Of a stretch of DNA of 64,000 nt, positions 28,826-41,630 are shown in pieces. Source of the DNA: Macrostomum hystrix. Its lineage: Eukaryota > Platyhelminthes > Macrostomidae. Location: positions 13,723,501-13,787,500 of the forward strand of contig CATNEN010000001.1 in assembly GCA_950097015.1 (NCBI GenBank), in the 5' to 3' direction. The position numbers and the translations under genes were made by a program. Under the pieces are notes generated by a model. It saw nothing but the letters and a program-made list of their open reading frames with translations, had not been told where the DNA came from and ran no database searches. How positions within the stretch are numbered: the stretch's first letter is position 1; the number at the start of each line of letters is the position of its first letter.

Positions 28826-30560
28826 TCCGATGCATATTTTGTCAGTGAAGAATTTGATTCGCTATTTGATCAAGTATGCGACAAAAGGCGAAAATGAGTC
28901 GGATTATATGGCGCAGCTGACAAAGCGTCTACACAAGGAGTTAAAAGATAATGCAGAACAGAATGCCGATAACAATTTTCAGCGTAGCAACACTGCAAGG
29001 CGTGTTTACAACAGCATTTGATGGCGCAAGTTGGAGCGCGTGATTATTCGACGCAAGAGGCAATGCATTTGCTATTGCAGAAGCCAATGTACAAGAGTTC
29101 GCGAGAATTCGTCTTTGTTCAGACTGGCCAAACCCGCGCAGTGGAGAAGGGTGTTTGCAGGAATAGTTGCGACAAGTATTCAAAGCGTGCAAAGAATTTG
29201 GAAAATGTAACAGTTTCGATTCTTTTCCGACTATTGTCTCAGCCCTAATGGGAGGTGCACAAAAAGGCCGAAACAAGTAGTTTTGCTAATCAGTTCATTT
29301 TTTCGAACGAATGAGCAATCAGACAAAAGACGCGAAGGCTATTATCGGCAGCAGGTTTTGTTGTACAGTTGTTGGCGAAATGAGCGAGAAGCCAAAGGTT
29401 TGCACACAAGCTGGCAGGAAGCGTACGGAGCCATGCCTGCAGAGAATCGATGCGAGCTGAAGCTGCCTAATTTGGAAGATTTGCGCAACGACGAAGCTGA
29501 CGAAGAAGTCGAAGCAGTTGCGGAGCTACCCGAAATGACCAACGCAAATGCGCAATCTGCTGCTCAGCCAACTTATGAGCACGAAGAGCAAGAAGATTGG
29601 ATGGTTGCAGTGGGGGCAGTGTTGACAGTGTTGAATAACAGTGTTGAATCGCTTAATGTTCGGCAGCGAGAAATGTACAACCTAATTGAAAGTCATTTGC
29701 AGCTTTCAAGACTAGCCGAAGAAAACCGAGGCGAAAAGCCGGAGCCTCTCAAAGCAATTTTGTATGGTAGCGCTGGAACTGGAAAAAGCTACTTGATTTC
29801 TACATTGCGTCGGTTGATTGGAGAATCAAGATGCAGAATTATGGCTTCAACAGGCGTAGCCGCTTTCAATATTGCAGGCGAGACTTTGCACTTGGCTTTG
29901 AAATTAAATGTAAATTTTAGTGCTGGTGTTGGCAAGAAATCGCTAATGGAGATGCAAGAGCAGTGGAAAGATGTGCGCTACATTTTTATTGAAGAATTTA
30001 GCATGCTTGGCCAAAGGTTACTTCGTAGGGTGGATGCTCGATTGCGCGAATTTTTTCCAGAACACAGTAAACAGAGTTTTGGTAGTCGATCTGCAATCCT
30101 AATTGGCGACGTGTTTCACTTGCCTCCAGTTTTGGACACGCAACTGTACGTTTACAATCCAAATCAAAAGAAGCCCGAAAATTGATATCTGAAGGCTATA
30201 AATTGTACATGGAGTTCAAAAAGGTTGTGCATCTGATAGGACAAGTCCGACAAGCTGGAGAAGCTACAAGCTGGATACCAATCTGGAGAAGCGACTCTAT
30301 TTGTGCATTGGTGCTCGAGTAATGCTAACTAGAAATCCGTCAGTACGCAATGGACTTGTGAATGGATCAGTTGGAACTGTACGAGGAATTTGCTACGCTC
30401 CTGGAAGACAATTGCCAAAGGATTGGCCAGAATGTATTTGGGTTGAATTTGACAATTATTCTGGCCCAGCAATGGGGGCAATTGTACAAGATGATCGTTT
30501 GCTGAAAATGTGCTCATCCGCGAATTCTGATAGGCGCTACCTTGCGAGTTTAAATTAAAC
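28826..30560 (+). pseudogene. Helitron 3' half: Rep end and Pif1-like helicase, broken
   Basis: It starts with the post-nuclease Rep segment (NLIRYLIKYATKGE, near 28855). At 29283-30185 a 300-aa frame holds the Helitron helicase start: Walker A GSAGTGKSYL, the ASTGVAAFNI motif, an E-E-F-S-M-L-type Walker B region and GDVFHLPP. A frame break follows at 30185, and the C-terminal helicase piece (GARVMLTRN ... NGSVGTVRG) resumes at 30301-30558. Extra frame changes occur at 29018-29280. The gene is dead. The HUH nuclease region expected between 8165 and 28826 is absent, so the 20-kb insertion came with, or was followed by, loss of several hundred base pairs. Confidence 0.85.
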
Positions 30561-30840
30561 GCAACAGTCTTTACCTTTTAGAAGGTGCAGATAGTTAAGC
30601 AGAAGTGTTTGAGTATTAAATGGAGAAATGGAAAAATGATGTGGCAGTAGTGGAAAGGACATGGGGTTGCTGCTGACACATGTCTATGGCACTACTCACC
30701 TACTCAGTTCGTGGCAGAGTATAGGCAGCAGCTTGCACTCGCTACTTGCTCCCCTTCCCACTCTCACATGAGCTTTGACTTATCGCATTGAGTCTTCACT
30801 TGTTAAATTTTATTAAATTTTACTTGAACTGCAACATGGC
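30561..30840. other. No gene recognised
   Basis: This is short non-coding sequence after the Helitron helicase stop. I saw no clear Helitron 3' hairpin with a CTRR end here. Confidence 0.4.
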
Positions 30841-31792
30841 TGGGTGCCCAGCGGCCATAGTCAGGAAGGTGGCCTCTGAGGCGGAAAATTCCGGCGCACA
30901 CAAAGGGTCTCGGAGCACATCGGCGCACAAGCGCGGCGCACACAAAGGGTCTCGGCGCACATTGGCGCACAAGTGTGGCGCACACAAAGGGTCTCGGCGC
31001 ACATTGGCCCATAAGCTGCAGTACACACTATAAATTCCTAGAAGTCGTAATTTGTCGTAAATTGCATATTTGTTATTCTAACGGCATTTTTCAAATATGG
31101 AAATTGTTCATAATTTTTTAAATCGTATGATTGAACATCTTGTAACATTGTCGTAACTCGTAAATATTTTTTGTATTTCCTGTTTCCCATCAACTGTCCG
31201 AACTGTGTTACAACTTACAATTACTGCTTTCGTTTCAATTCAGTTTTTTTTCAATATTACATATATTTGCTTAGCTGTGCTTAGATCTGCGATGTGCGAT
31301 CTGTGATCTGTGAATGCGATAACCTAACTGTATGATGAACGTATTTTATTTTGTAACATTAATACATCATATAACCCTTAGGTTAACATAGGGTGCTTTT
31401 CTGTGTAGGGTCAGGGCTAGGGGACAGAAACAGCGTATAGACGGCACACAGATGGCGCACAGACGGCGCACAGATGGCGCAGAGACGGCACACAGACGGC
31501 ACACAGATTGTCCCTCCAAAATTTATTCCGGCGCACACTCTGCCACCTTCCTGACTATGGCCCAGCGGCACCTACATTCATCGTCCCTCCTGGACAACTG
31601 CGTCCCTCGCTGGAGCTGTGCGACATAAACTTTACGATGCGCGAGCTGGCCAACATCACCCAGACGCCTAGCAACGGAACAAGCAAGGCGCTATTCGAGT
31701 CACATCTGGAGGAATTTATGTGGCGTAAGATGCACCCACAGAACGTGTTTGGAAACATTCTCTTTTGGATTGCGCACTATTACCCCCTGTGA
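30841..31792 (+). mobile_element. Decayed Merlin (ISXO2/IS1595-like) transposon
   Basis: Inverted copies of GGCCATAGTCAGGAAGGTGG lie at about 30854 and 31545. At 31534-31792 a short frame ends with the motif L-F-E-S-H-L-E-E-F-M-W-R-K ... F-G-N-I-L-F-W-I, which matches the C-terminus of ISXO2-like DDE transposases found in Merlin elements. The N-terminal and catalytic parts are missing. Between the inverted copies, GCGCACACAAAGGGTCTCG units repeat in tandem (30895-31010), and a related GGCGCACAGAC series lies at 31440-31510. Confidence 0.55.
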
Positions 31793-33727
31793 ACTGTGAA
31801 CTGTGAACTGTGCTGGCTTTTCCTTAAATTATTCAAGACAAGAATGGGTATTGGTAAAGAAAAAATGTAATCGCATATTAAATTACTGACATTTGATCAA
31901 GGTTAAATAAACTAAAATTATTTCTTTAAGTTTTCTGGAGGATAAAAATATAATATAATGACAAGAAATGATCCTGGGATTGTGAGAATCATCCATCATC
32001 ATTACCTGGAAGCTGCAGCTTAGAAATAGCTACACTTAAAAAATTCAAAACAAAGCCAAAATTATTCCAGCTAGTGAAACTACAACATAGTCAAATGCTT
32101 TGTAAATTTCACAAATATTAGTAGTATCCTTTTTTACTTTGTCATTAGAAAGGCAATAAGAAAGAACTAGAGGAGTAAGATTAAGAAAGAAGATAAATAC
32201 TAAAATAGGTAGGAGAATAGGCTTAGGCGCCTACTCGATTTTTTTGTGAGGAGACTAGTGAGTAATCCCGAGTTTTCTTTAACGCCATAATATATTTTTT
32301 ATGTAAATACTTTTTTACGAAGGGAGCACCCATGGGTGGTCACTTCTAGGACTCATGTGTACTTCTGCTCCTGCAGGAGTAATTTAGAAAAATATTAATT
32401 TGTCTTACATGCATTTTCTCGCATTTGGAGTCTCGCCAAAGCATGCCTACTTGAACATGTGACAGTAGAGGACAAAAGAAGCTACAGAAGACTTCTTCTA
32501 TAAGTCCTCGAGTGCTTGAGTCCTTCACTTAATCGAAATGCAATTGTTTACTCGAGACGATGTCGACGACGTAAGTTCAATTGTGCCAATGCATTTCTTT
32601 TTAAATACTTGCGAGCGCAGGCAACTTTATCAAAAACATCGAGTCAATATTGAATTTAAACAAACTGAACAATGGGTACAATTAAGCCACAGAAAAGCAA
32701 TATGTTGCTCACTCACCTGCTTCGTGACATCACGAAATTCAGATCCAAATTTTAAAGAACTATTATAATTAAAAATTGTAACGCATAGAAAACCGTGCAT
32801 TTGTTCATTTAGAGCGTAAAAATCTGAAAAGTAAAAATGTTTCCGACAATGTTCATTCAGCAATATGGAACTGAATATCGCACTTTGAACACTTTGAAAA
32901 GTACTTTAATCAGATAGCATTTATATGATGTAACAGGCACAGCGATCTATGGGAAATAATATTTTTGGTCGATCACGTGTCCTTCGCTTGTACCCTCCCC
33001 TTCCCCGGTGACACCCTGCGCGACCTTGAAATGTCAAACCTATCCCGATCTTAAATAATTATTTTATTCTTTATTTCGAATGTCCTTGACCTTCCTCCCT
33101 TTTGTAATTTATGACTTTACCACTGTCAAGCGCGCCTACCCCTCGTCCCTAGTTCTAATTTGCACTCATTAGTCACAAACTTCTCCCTCTCTTTCGATTG
33201 TAAAGCACCTCCCTCTCTTCCTTTGTTCTCCCAGCAATAAATCTTGTTACCTTATCGCGCACCCACCTCGATCTCTCCTAGGTAAAACACCAAAATCAAT
33301 TAATGCGGTATCAGCCCTCTCACTCTCCTTCATCCTTAATCGAATTCCTAAAATATTAATTTATATGTTTTAATTGCTGTTTCGCAAGGATATACAACGA
33401 AATCTTTAACCGAAAGTTTTTTACAATCTAATTGGGAGTGTGAGAGATACAATTTTCAGACTACTGACAACAGTAGAAAAGCAGACTTGGCTGCAAAACT
33501 CTCACATAACACTAACAAATATCGCCATAAAATGGCAAGCTTAAAACAGACTTCTGTGCACACTAAGAGTGGTGGGAGAGGACTGCGTGTGGCTATGGCT
33601 GACTGACGAAGGCAAACAAGCCAGAAACCGGTCTCGGTCTGCCAGCGCGAGGTTCGTTCCCCACTTTTAGTGTGTTACAGGGAGCAATTAGCAAGTTAAA
33701 TCTTATTGGAGCTAAATCTTTGTTGAG
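31793..33727. other. Intergenic, no gene recognised
   Basis: This is AT-rich sequence with short frames only. A C/T-rich stretch at 32980-33290 with an AATAAA at about 33237 could be a solo LTR, but no second copy is in the window to test this. Confidence 0.4.
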
Positions 33728-33950
33728 GGGGTATGAGTGGCAGAGCGGTTAATGCGTTTACCTCTCGCACTAAAGTCTCAATTTCATTCAAGGCTCGATT
33801 CCACGGCGAGGCAACTTGGGGTGCAGCCGCGGAAAGAAAGCAAGCTTCAAGGGGCTTGTCGTGCAATTTACGTCCTTGAGGGCCAACCTCCAAGGCACAG
33901 TGAAAGTGTACACTTCCAGACAATGAAAAGTCAGGGCCTGCAATTGTACA
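33728..33950 (+). repeat. tRNA-derived SINE, copy 1
   Basis: The head GTGGCAGAGCGGTTAATGCG (A-box) and a B-box-like GGCTCGATTCC are followed by a body GGGGTGCAGCCGCGGA, TTGTCGTGCAATTTACG and GAGGGCCAACCTCCA, and a GTACAC...GACAATGA tail. Further copies lie at about 50030, 61330 and, inverted, 62200. Confidence 0.85.
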
Positions 33951-34589
33951 GGTCAAGATCAACCTGTACTTGCATCGTTGAGGTCTACCTTTGCTGCATC
34001 CCGAAGAATCCCCTGAGCAAAAGTCCTCTCCCTTGCTGACCGTTCTACTCCTCGCATTAGAGTTCTTATTTCCGGCCATCGACCTTGGGGATGAGCCTAA
34101 AGTACATTCTCTTTTAGAGGGGAAGCCCCGTTTCGTCAGGGTTAGTCGGCTGTGCTGTGCGAAGGTGGCTGGTGGCAGGTGGCAGGTGGCAGCCCTGCCC
34201 AGCAGGTCCTTCCCTCTCACAACCCTGGCCTTTTCCCCTAGGTCCCTGGGATCTTGGCCACTCAGTCACACCCAAGCTACCAGAGGTGGTGTAGCTACGG
34301 AGGGATGAGACCCGGTTCTCCCGATGTATAGCCGGTAACGCATTCTTACGCTTGAGGCTGAAAAGGAGCGACAAATTGCCAAACTCGGGACTTGATACAT
34401 TCCATTACTGAAACTGAAATGAGTATTTCTATAATTCCATATTTAGCCAAGTCTTGGTGGCGTGATCATGGATTACGGAGTCACTTACAAAATGCACAGA
34501 AAAAGTACTCGGAAGATCATAATCACGTCCTTGTCCACTGAAAATGTAACGGTTAGCAAAACGCCTTTAAGCTTGACAATGCTGATAAG

Positions 34590-34890
34590 CATATACGAGG
34601 GGTGTCCAAAAAGTAGTGGGAATTTTCAACGTAGCTCATAGTTGGATTCGTATATTTTAGTAAAATCTTAGACTTAATCGTATTCTAGTTCGAAGCTACG
34701 AAAAGCGCCTTCGAAAAAAGTTCCAGTTCGTTGTCACATCAGCCAGTCACCACCTGTGACCATGACTTGACAATTGACTTATAGCTGCAGGGTGCTCCAT
34801 CCCCATCTGTGACTACTGAGACCACATATCACAGCCAATCACCACCTGTCACCACCTGTCACCACCTGTCGCCACCTGTCGCCGCATGAG
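34590..34890. repeat. Short ACCACCTGTC tandem repeat and possible mariner end
   Basis: ACCACCTGTC/GCCACCTGTC units run at about 34842-34885, just past the stop of the minus-strand gene. At 34596 the phrase ACGAGGGGTGTCCAAAAAGT resembles a mariner-type terminal repeat, without a matching end in view. Confidence 0.4.
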
Positions 34891-37370
34891 TCACAGATTG
34901 GCGCCCGTGGCGGTGGCGCAGCCGAAGCCGCTGCAGAAGGAGCCGCCGCCACCTCCAGCCTGTCTTGGGTCTGTGCCGGTGCCTCCGCCGCTGAATCCGC
35001 CGCCTCCGCCGCTAGCACCGATGCGACTGACCACGCAGCAGCCGCCGCCAGCGCCGCCTCCACCGAAGCCGCCGTCGCCAGTGGGGCAGGAGGAGTTGCG
35101 AGCTCCGCCGAGCCAGCTGTCGATGCGGCTCAGACCGGGACCTCCGGGATCAGCGAAGGACTCGTTGCTGGGCTGGGCCGAGCCGAGCCAGCCGGCGCCG
35201 GCACCGCCGCACGAGAAGAGGGGGTATTCATAGTTGCGATTGGGAGCCACCAGACCCGGCTGACCGGCAGCTCCTCCAGCGCCAGTCCAGTCGTTCTTCG
35301 GCCAGCTGTCCGTGCCGTTGATGCCTCCGTCGCCACTCACGCCACCTGGGATTTCAGCGGACACGCCATGGGTTTCCATGGTTTCTGTCAATCAGCTCAG
35401 GTGGCACACCGCTCGGTGAGCTGCCAGTTTTCTAATTTATGGCTGAAAGTCTGTAAAACTGGCGGACAAGCCAATTTTCACTTTCAGTAGTTCTAAAATA
35501 ATCTACGCTTGTACGAATATGAGCTGCTCAATTCTTTATCTCATGAATTTCATAACCTATCTGCGGATCTCCGAGTTCCTCGAGCATGCGCAGATCTGGC
35601 CTCCAACTGCCTCGAATCTGTCTGCTAAAACCCTGCTGATACTACTCAATACTCACGATGGACTGAGTAGCTGAAATAGAGTGTACTTTGTCTGTGTTCA
35701 GTGAAAATGTTTTAAACAGCCAAGTTTTGGCGCGATGAAATCCGTGTTCCTATTTTCTTGATTGGCAATTTTTCGTTAAACTGCTTTGGATGGCTAATGA
35801 AGAGAATTAAATTTACAGATTACCGCTTGTCAGCCAGGATTCGCTCTCCTTGTTGCTTCTGTCTAAATCTGCTGCACTGCAGCTTTGAAAGTTCAAGTCC
35901 ATTAAATGTGACAGCCCTCGACATCTATGGTCCTTCCTGCCCAGCAACTCCTGGCCACAGACGCTGCAACTGCTGATCCTGCTCTGCTGTCTGTGACCCT
36001 GGCTGAACCTGGAGGGACTGCACCAGTCGCTGAGGCTCATTCAGTGAATGCTTGAGCTCTGGGCCTACAAAGGCTGCATTATGAGCCCTGAGATGGCACA
36101 GACTTAACCATTGCGATTACTAACAAGTAAAAACTTGCAGCTTTTTCTAACTCTGTTAAGAGGGAAATAAAAAATTTTGAATTGCAAACTTTCTTCAGGG
36201 CCTCTGTTCACTTACCAAACCATGACGCCCCGCCTCCTCCTCCAGCAGCCAGGAGCAGCCGAAGACTGCCGGTGCCGTTGCTGATGTACACGAAGCTGGC
36301 ACCGCCACCACCTGCGCCATAACCACACGCCGAGTTGCCACCGGCCTGTCCGACCACAATGTCCAGTCGGGTGCCAGCCGCGAGCCAGAAGCTCCCAGCG
36401 GCTGAGGCGCCCCTGCCACCTATCATCCACGCGTTGCCCCCAGCAGCTCCGAAGGCCTCGATGCGGAAGCAGGCAGCGAACGGCACGGAGAAGAGCTGAA
36501 CCGATCCGTTCCGACCGGAGCTGCTGTCTGTTTGGTGAGTCGGAGCGGCATGCGACAGTGTGAGAGATCGCCTGCTAATCTGACTCAAGTCAAGTGGATG
36601 AATATGCTCTCACTTTAATTGCGCTTCAAACGGAATGAGCAAAAACTGTGTAGCAGCTCAGCTTGAGCAAGCAGTCAGCTGCACTGAAAACCATATTGAT
36701 CATTATGACAAGGTCGAGAAACGAGCGAAGCCAATGGGGTCTCTGAGAAATATAATAATACAAAAGCATGGTTTGTGGCTTAATTAAATACAAAAAACTG
36801 CTTCGGTTGAACAAGGCTAGAAATCATTAATCTAAGAAGCGGTTTTAAGAAAATTTCTAAAAGCTCATGACCCATGAGTGCTTGGGTTTTCGACTCGCAT
36901 GAACTCACTGGTGAGCACCATTTTGAAGCCTCTGGATAGAAGCTGCTGCTCGAAGTCCTCCGCCTTCCACAGCCTCACGGCTTTGTCGGCTGCCGAGCCC
37001 AGCTGCCTCGTCACGTGACTGCCGTTCGGACCGAGCCGTCCAGATGACTCATCGTTGATTACTACGATCTGGCAGATGCAGCTGGTCTCATTCAGCACTG
37101 CGGCAGCGCAGCCTCTGTCCTCGCACCAGGACAGGCACTCGACATCGGACCTGAAGCCGGAGTCGTTGAACAAACTGCTGCTCACTGATTCGGTCAGGGT
37201 CTCGAAGCCGCTATTTTTTATTTCGAACGTCTTGCCGCTGACAATCTCAGTCACTGGATTTAGTTAATTGGGGGGTGAACAGTGTTTTAGATCAAACGCT
37301 AAAATGGTGAGCAGCAGTACTCACCGATTGAGCAAGCCAGCAGCAGAGCAGCTTTGTTAGCGAATCGCAT
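34891..37370 (-). CDS. Secreted PAN-like / glycine-rich (ALK/LTK-type) protein, four exons
   Basis: Exons at 37370-37325, 37253-36909, 36527-36216 and 35384-34891 join in phase 1 at every intron with GT-AG ends, giving 398 aa. Residues 1-~16 (MRFANKAALLLAC) are a signal peptide. Residues ~25-130 hold five closely spaced Cys (C-L-S-W-C-E-D-R-G-C ... C-I-C) as in PAN/apple domains. From ~135 to the end is a long glycine-rich domain: F-R-I-E-A-F-G-A-A-G-G, G-R-G-A, L-D-I-V-V-G-Q-A-G, then GGGG clusters. This resembles the glycine-rich region of the ALK and LTK receptors, which binds cytokines. No transmembrane segment or kinase follows before the stop, so it looks secreted. It may be a soluble relative of the receptor ectodomain or an unrelated mucus or matrix protein using the same fold. 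Confidence 0.75.
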
Positions 37371-37864
37371 GGCAGCTTCGGTCGCTGGCGCGAAGTTTTG
37401 TTGCCGTGAGTGAAGATGTCGGGGCGCCGTTTCTTGGGGCTGAATTTATGCAGTGTGTGAGAGATGCAGCCAACCAGCGCGGCGCTGCTTATGCAGTTGC
37501 TAGGCACGGAGCTGGTGGGCAATATCTTGTTTACCTATGCATGGAATAAGATGCTTCCACCCCCAATAGGTGATTAGCAAGATCCTGATTGAAAAGAAGT
37601 CGTCGTATCGAAGACTGGACGGAAAAAGAGACATTTTTCTGTCTTCTATCTTTTTGACATGTCAATTTCTGGAACCACAGTCAAATATTTGATTTGAAAA
37701 ATTGAAGAACTGCTTCAACATCTGAGTTTTGGGCCTATGATTCCTAGTGCCGTAAATTTACCACTTAACTCAAGTAAGTGACAACTGTAGTTGGAGCAGA
37801 AAAAATGTTTCAGATTTGTTTAGCGCGATGCTTCTGTCCCGTGCTGCGCTTCAAGATGCATTTG

Positions 37865-37905
37865 CAACACACACACACGCACACACACACACACACACAC
37901 ACGCA
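37865..37905. repeat. (CA)n microsatellite
   Basis: An ACACACAC run of about 40 bp has two G substitutions. Confidence 0.95.
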
Positions 37906-38149
37906 CTGTACAGAAGGCACACTTCGGCTTCTTCCGTTGCGGCATCCGACTGGAGTCCTGGTCGCCGGCCAGGAGGAGCGCCGGAATCGGTTTTTAGACT
38001 GGTGCAGCAGTCCGAGCAGTGGCTTAACGTCGCTCACCATCTCGCCCTAGAGGTGCAGGTGAAACTTGTTGACTCCGCAAATGATCGCAAGCGCCTGCTT
38101 CTCCAGCTGCCGTCTGTGCGTCGTGCAGCGTGCGCGAGATGAATTCAAT

Positions 38150-38770
38150 CGCGATTCAAGTTGGCACCGTCGATCCGGTGGTGGCAGATGACGGTGCGCG
38201 GATGCAGTAGGGCGAGGCGTCGCACTCCAGCATCCACACGACTCCAAAAATCCTTGGCATCACGTTCGATCTGTCAATCAAGTTTCATCATCATGCCAGA
38301 AACATCGCCAACTCCATGCGAGCGAGCAACAACGTCCTCAAAGCCCTCTCTGGCTGTAACAGGGGCGCCAGGATAAAGAAAACTGATTGTCACGTTCAAA
38401 GCTATCTCTCGTCCTCTTGCCAATTACTGCGCACCTATCTGGAGCCCGCTCCTCTGCCCAACCAGCTGTTCGCTCCTTCAACGCGCGCAAAACTTCGCGC
38501 ACCGCACCATCATGGGCTGCCACTCCTGCACCGCGGTCCAGGATCTGCACTCCGAATGTCAGATCCTCAAGATCAAGCTTACCTGCGAGAGCATTTCCGC
38601 CCAGTTCTAGATCCAGCTGCACGACTGATCTAGAACAGCCAGCTGCAGATCCAGCCAGCTCCACCCTTCACAAGCGCTGCAAGCTGAACCTCCATCGCCC
38701 CGCCGCATCAGGACTGAACTCGGCCGCTCTGTTGTCGAGTTCCTCCGTCGACTACACTAGCCTTTGCTTC
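38150..38770 (+). pseudogene. LINE reverse-transcriptase C-terminal remnant
   Basis: Translation across two frames gives I-L-G-I-T-F-D, then A-N-S-M-R-A-S-N-N-V-L-K-A-L-S-G, and in the next frame A-N-Y-C-A-P-I-W-S-P, L-L-Q-R-A-Q-N and I-M-G-C-H, in the order found at the C-terminal end of Jockey/CR1-group reverse transcriptases. The catalytic FADD region is not present and frames are broken, so this is a 5'-truncated, decayed copy. Confidence 0.75.
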
Positions 38771-41351
38771 AGCCTGCCTCCCTCGCTCTGGTCCTGGCTG
38801 TCAAATGTCAAATTCTGTTCTTTTCATATATCTTGCAAAACGTGTTGCTTCAACGAATTGTAGTGCTAAATGATAAATAGCTGAGAATAAAATGAAGATC
38901 AATTATTCATAAATGAAGCTTTAAAAAATCGTTCAAGCAACATGTTGTACAAGATATTATTAGAAAAGCATTGGATCTACTTCCAACAAAAATTTATCAA
39001 CATTTTAATGTGAAAAAAACGTAAAAACGGCGTAAAACGCTAGTGCTTTTTTCGTGATAATCAGCATTTAATAAATTTTCCAGTAGACGAAGTGTCCCGT
39101 CCTTCTTTTTAGTGGTGGTTGGTATAGTGCTTAATGATTTACGGGCTTGTAAAAATACAACAAAACTGGAAAATATGTTTATCTAAAACATAAAAAACAA
39201 AATATTAATTTGTCTAAATTTATCAAAATATAATCCTTTATTAGCAAATTTGCTATGAGCTTGATAAAAACAAAACGACTTTCTGCACTCTCTGAGTGGG
39301 ATTACAAAGGACAAATTAAATATAGTTTCGTCTTGCGTCTTTCTCTGCTTCTAACTATGTCTTAGCGCTCTAGTATCAGTACTTTAAAATTTAGTATAGT
39401 TATTTTTATGCGAAAGCTTAATGCTTTTTTAATTCAAAACAAGGAACCCAATAATTGAGAACGACCCTTATAAAGTCTTTCACCAATTCGAACAAAAAAA
39501 ATTCAAGGTTAAAATGGGTTCGTTTGGGCATGATAATGATGTCTTTATTATAGCATTGAGTACAGATCTGTTTGGTTATTTAGATATTGGCTTGTTCTGT
39601 TTGTTTGTGTGAACCTTTTGTCGTATATTAGTTTTGGCATGTAAAGGGATTGTTTAAATTGTCGTTTCTGTTCACTAGTCTAGACTACTAGCCTACTATG
39701 CGGTAAAGTTAGCGGTTTTTACCGCATGGTAAAATGTCACTAACGTCTATGGATTTAGGGCAATGGAATCGTATGTAGCAGATCTTCTCTAAGCAGCAAT
39801 GGCAAAGTCACGACCAAATTGACCATTAATTTTTGTACTTGCTTGTGCACTTATTTGCACTGCAGAAATTTGCAATCCAGCCAAGCATAAGCCAACTTTA
39901 TTAGGTAGCCTAATGCTTTAGGCTTTGTACATGCTCATTGTATAGTTTCTGGAGATGTTGAGCAGTGCTGACATTCTGGCATAGTCAGCTCCAATTGTTG
40001 GTTCATGCGGTGGGGTAGCAGTTGCTCTTGACCAATGCTGCTGCTTAGCTGCTAATAGGAAAGTTGTGACAGGCAAACCAGCTGCTGATGCTAGGACTGC
40101 TGATGGTATTGATACTGAAGTGGCAGGTCCTTGTATTAATTTTTAGAGTAGTGCAGCACTAGGCCCCTAGCTACATTTGTTTTTCAAACAGGGCATCCTG
40201 CAGGTTGTAGGGTAGTGGTGATGGCTGACTTGGTTATTTAGTCTTGCTAGACAATTTGTATAGCTGATTCTCATCCTCTAATTATGATGACAATGGCGCC
40301 ACTTGCATCTGGGGTAGCTGCAGCTTCAGCTGTGGTGGCACTGGCAATTGAGGCAGCACCTACTGCCAGTGTCAAAGTGGCTGCAGCTCATTGCAATGGC
40401 CTGTAAAAAGATCTTTTGAGCAACTTGCAATTCTTCATTCTCTGGGTCAAATTTGCTAATATTAGTTTTGTGAGCATATGCACAAGTAATCAGGTTCATC
40501 ATTTATATTCTGCAAGTATGATATATATAGATTCTCTAAAATAATGCAATCACTGCTTAAAGAGTCATTTTAGGAGTCCAATATAGCACATATTTTCACA
40601 CTCCTTAGCAATTACAAAAAACCAATAGGACCTTCCTAGGCTCTTTGCTACACTCTTTGAGACAACCCCATACTCCTAACTCTTGACTTATGATTTCTAT
40701 AGGACATAAATGGAAAAACTCCTGTTTAAAAGCACTCTTACCTCCTAGTTCCTAGCTCTTCATTCCATAGTACAGGGCCCTGGTGTCATACTGTCATTTG
40801 TATCTTATCACATGATAACAAGTAGGGCCTAAGTCATGTCAAGGTAGGGTTTCTGTTTAGGGATTCTAGTAGCAAATTAGGCCCTAGCAGGCAGGCCTAC
40901 ACGCTACTGTTTTTATATTTTTCCTGTGTCTAAGAAGTTTATCACATCAAGCCATGCTGCCCTATTGTGTGCTGCGCCAACCAGAATTTTTTTTAAATTA
41001 GCTAGACATGTTTCCTCAAAATTAAGTTTTTCCTATAGGGATAAAAATTAACCAACTTTATTATTTGCATTCTTTATAAATGGTAAATTCTCAATAAATA
41101 ATTATGTATCACAGATAATATACCAAGCATATTTCACAAAGTCTTGTTTCTCCCTGCTTATCAGAAAACTTTACTAACTTTCTTATTTATTAATAGGTTT
41201 AGAAACCAAGGATGTTTCAACAGACAAAATTATCTATAGTTTGACATAAATAAATTACTAGTAAAACTTGCTATGTCCTGATAATTAATAACTCTGTTTA
41301 GTGGATGACAACTTTATATATATATATATTTATTTATTTATTTATTTATGC

Positions 41352-41630
41352 TAACCATACATGCGCAACACCCGGCCGACCCGGCCGGTTCGGCCGGGTG
41401 AAACGAGGGCCAAGCAAGGTAAGTCGCAAAAACCAATCGACCAAGCGCAAAAAAATCAAAGGGGGGACCAATGGACAAAAAAGGAAGGCGTGAAGAAAAG
41501 GAAAAAGGGGAGAGGAAAAGAGCAAATGAGAGCAAACTAAGTCGTAAATAGAGCAATGAAACGAACTAAGTCGCAAATGAGAGCAAAAACTAAGTCGCAC
41601 GGCCGGCTAAGATTTGGGAGGTTGCGCATG
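41352..41630 (+). repeat. Dispersed repeat, copy 1 (second copy 42582-42800)
   Basis: Both copies begin CCATACATGCGCAACACCCG, pass through an imperfect GGCCGG palindrome, reach GGTAAGTCGCAAAAACCAAT, and then a purine-rich AAAAGGAAGGCGTGAAGAAA tract. The same orientation and high identity suggest a recent non-autonomous repeat. The AGGTAAGT inside looks like a splice donor, but no transcript evidence is visible. Confidence 0.8.

Noticed and set aside
32980-33290. Solo LTR
   Set aside because: Only a C/T-rich composition and one AATAAA support it; no TG...CA pair with target duplication could be placed.
34596-34620. Mariner transposon end
   Set aside because: The phrase resembles a mariner terminal repeat but no opposite end or transposase fragment is present.
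41390-41430. Spliced-leader RNA gene, suggested by AGGTAAGT in a duplicated GC-rich repeat
   Set aside because: No Sm site or clear three-stem structure was found, and only two diverged copies are in view.
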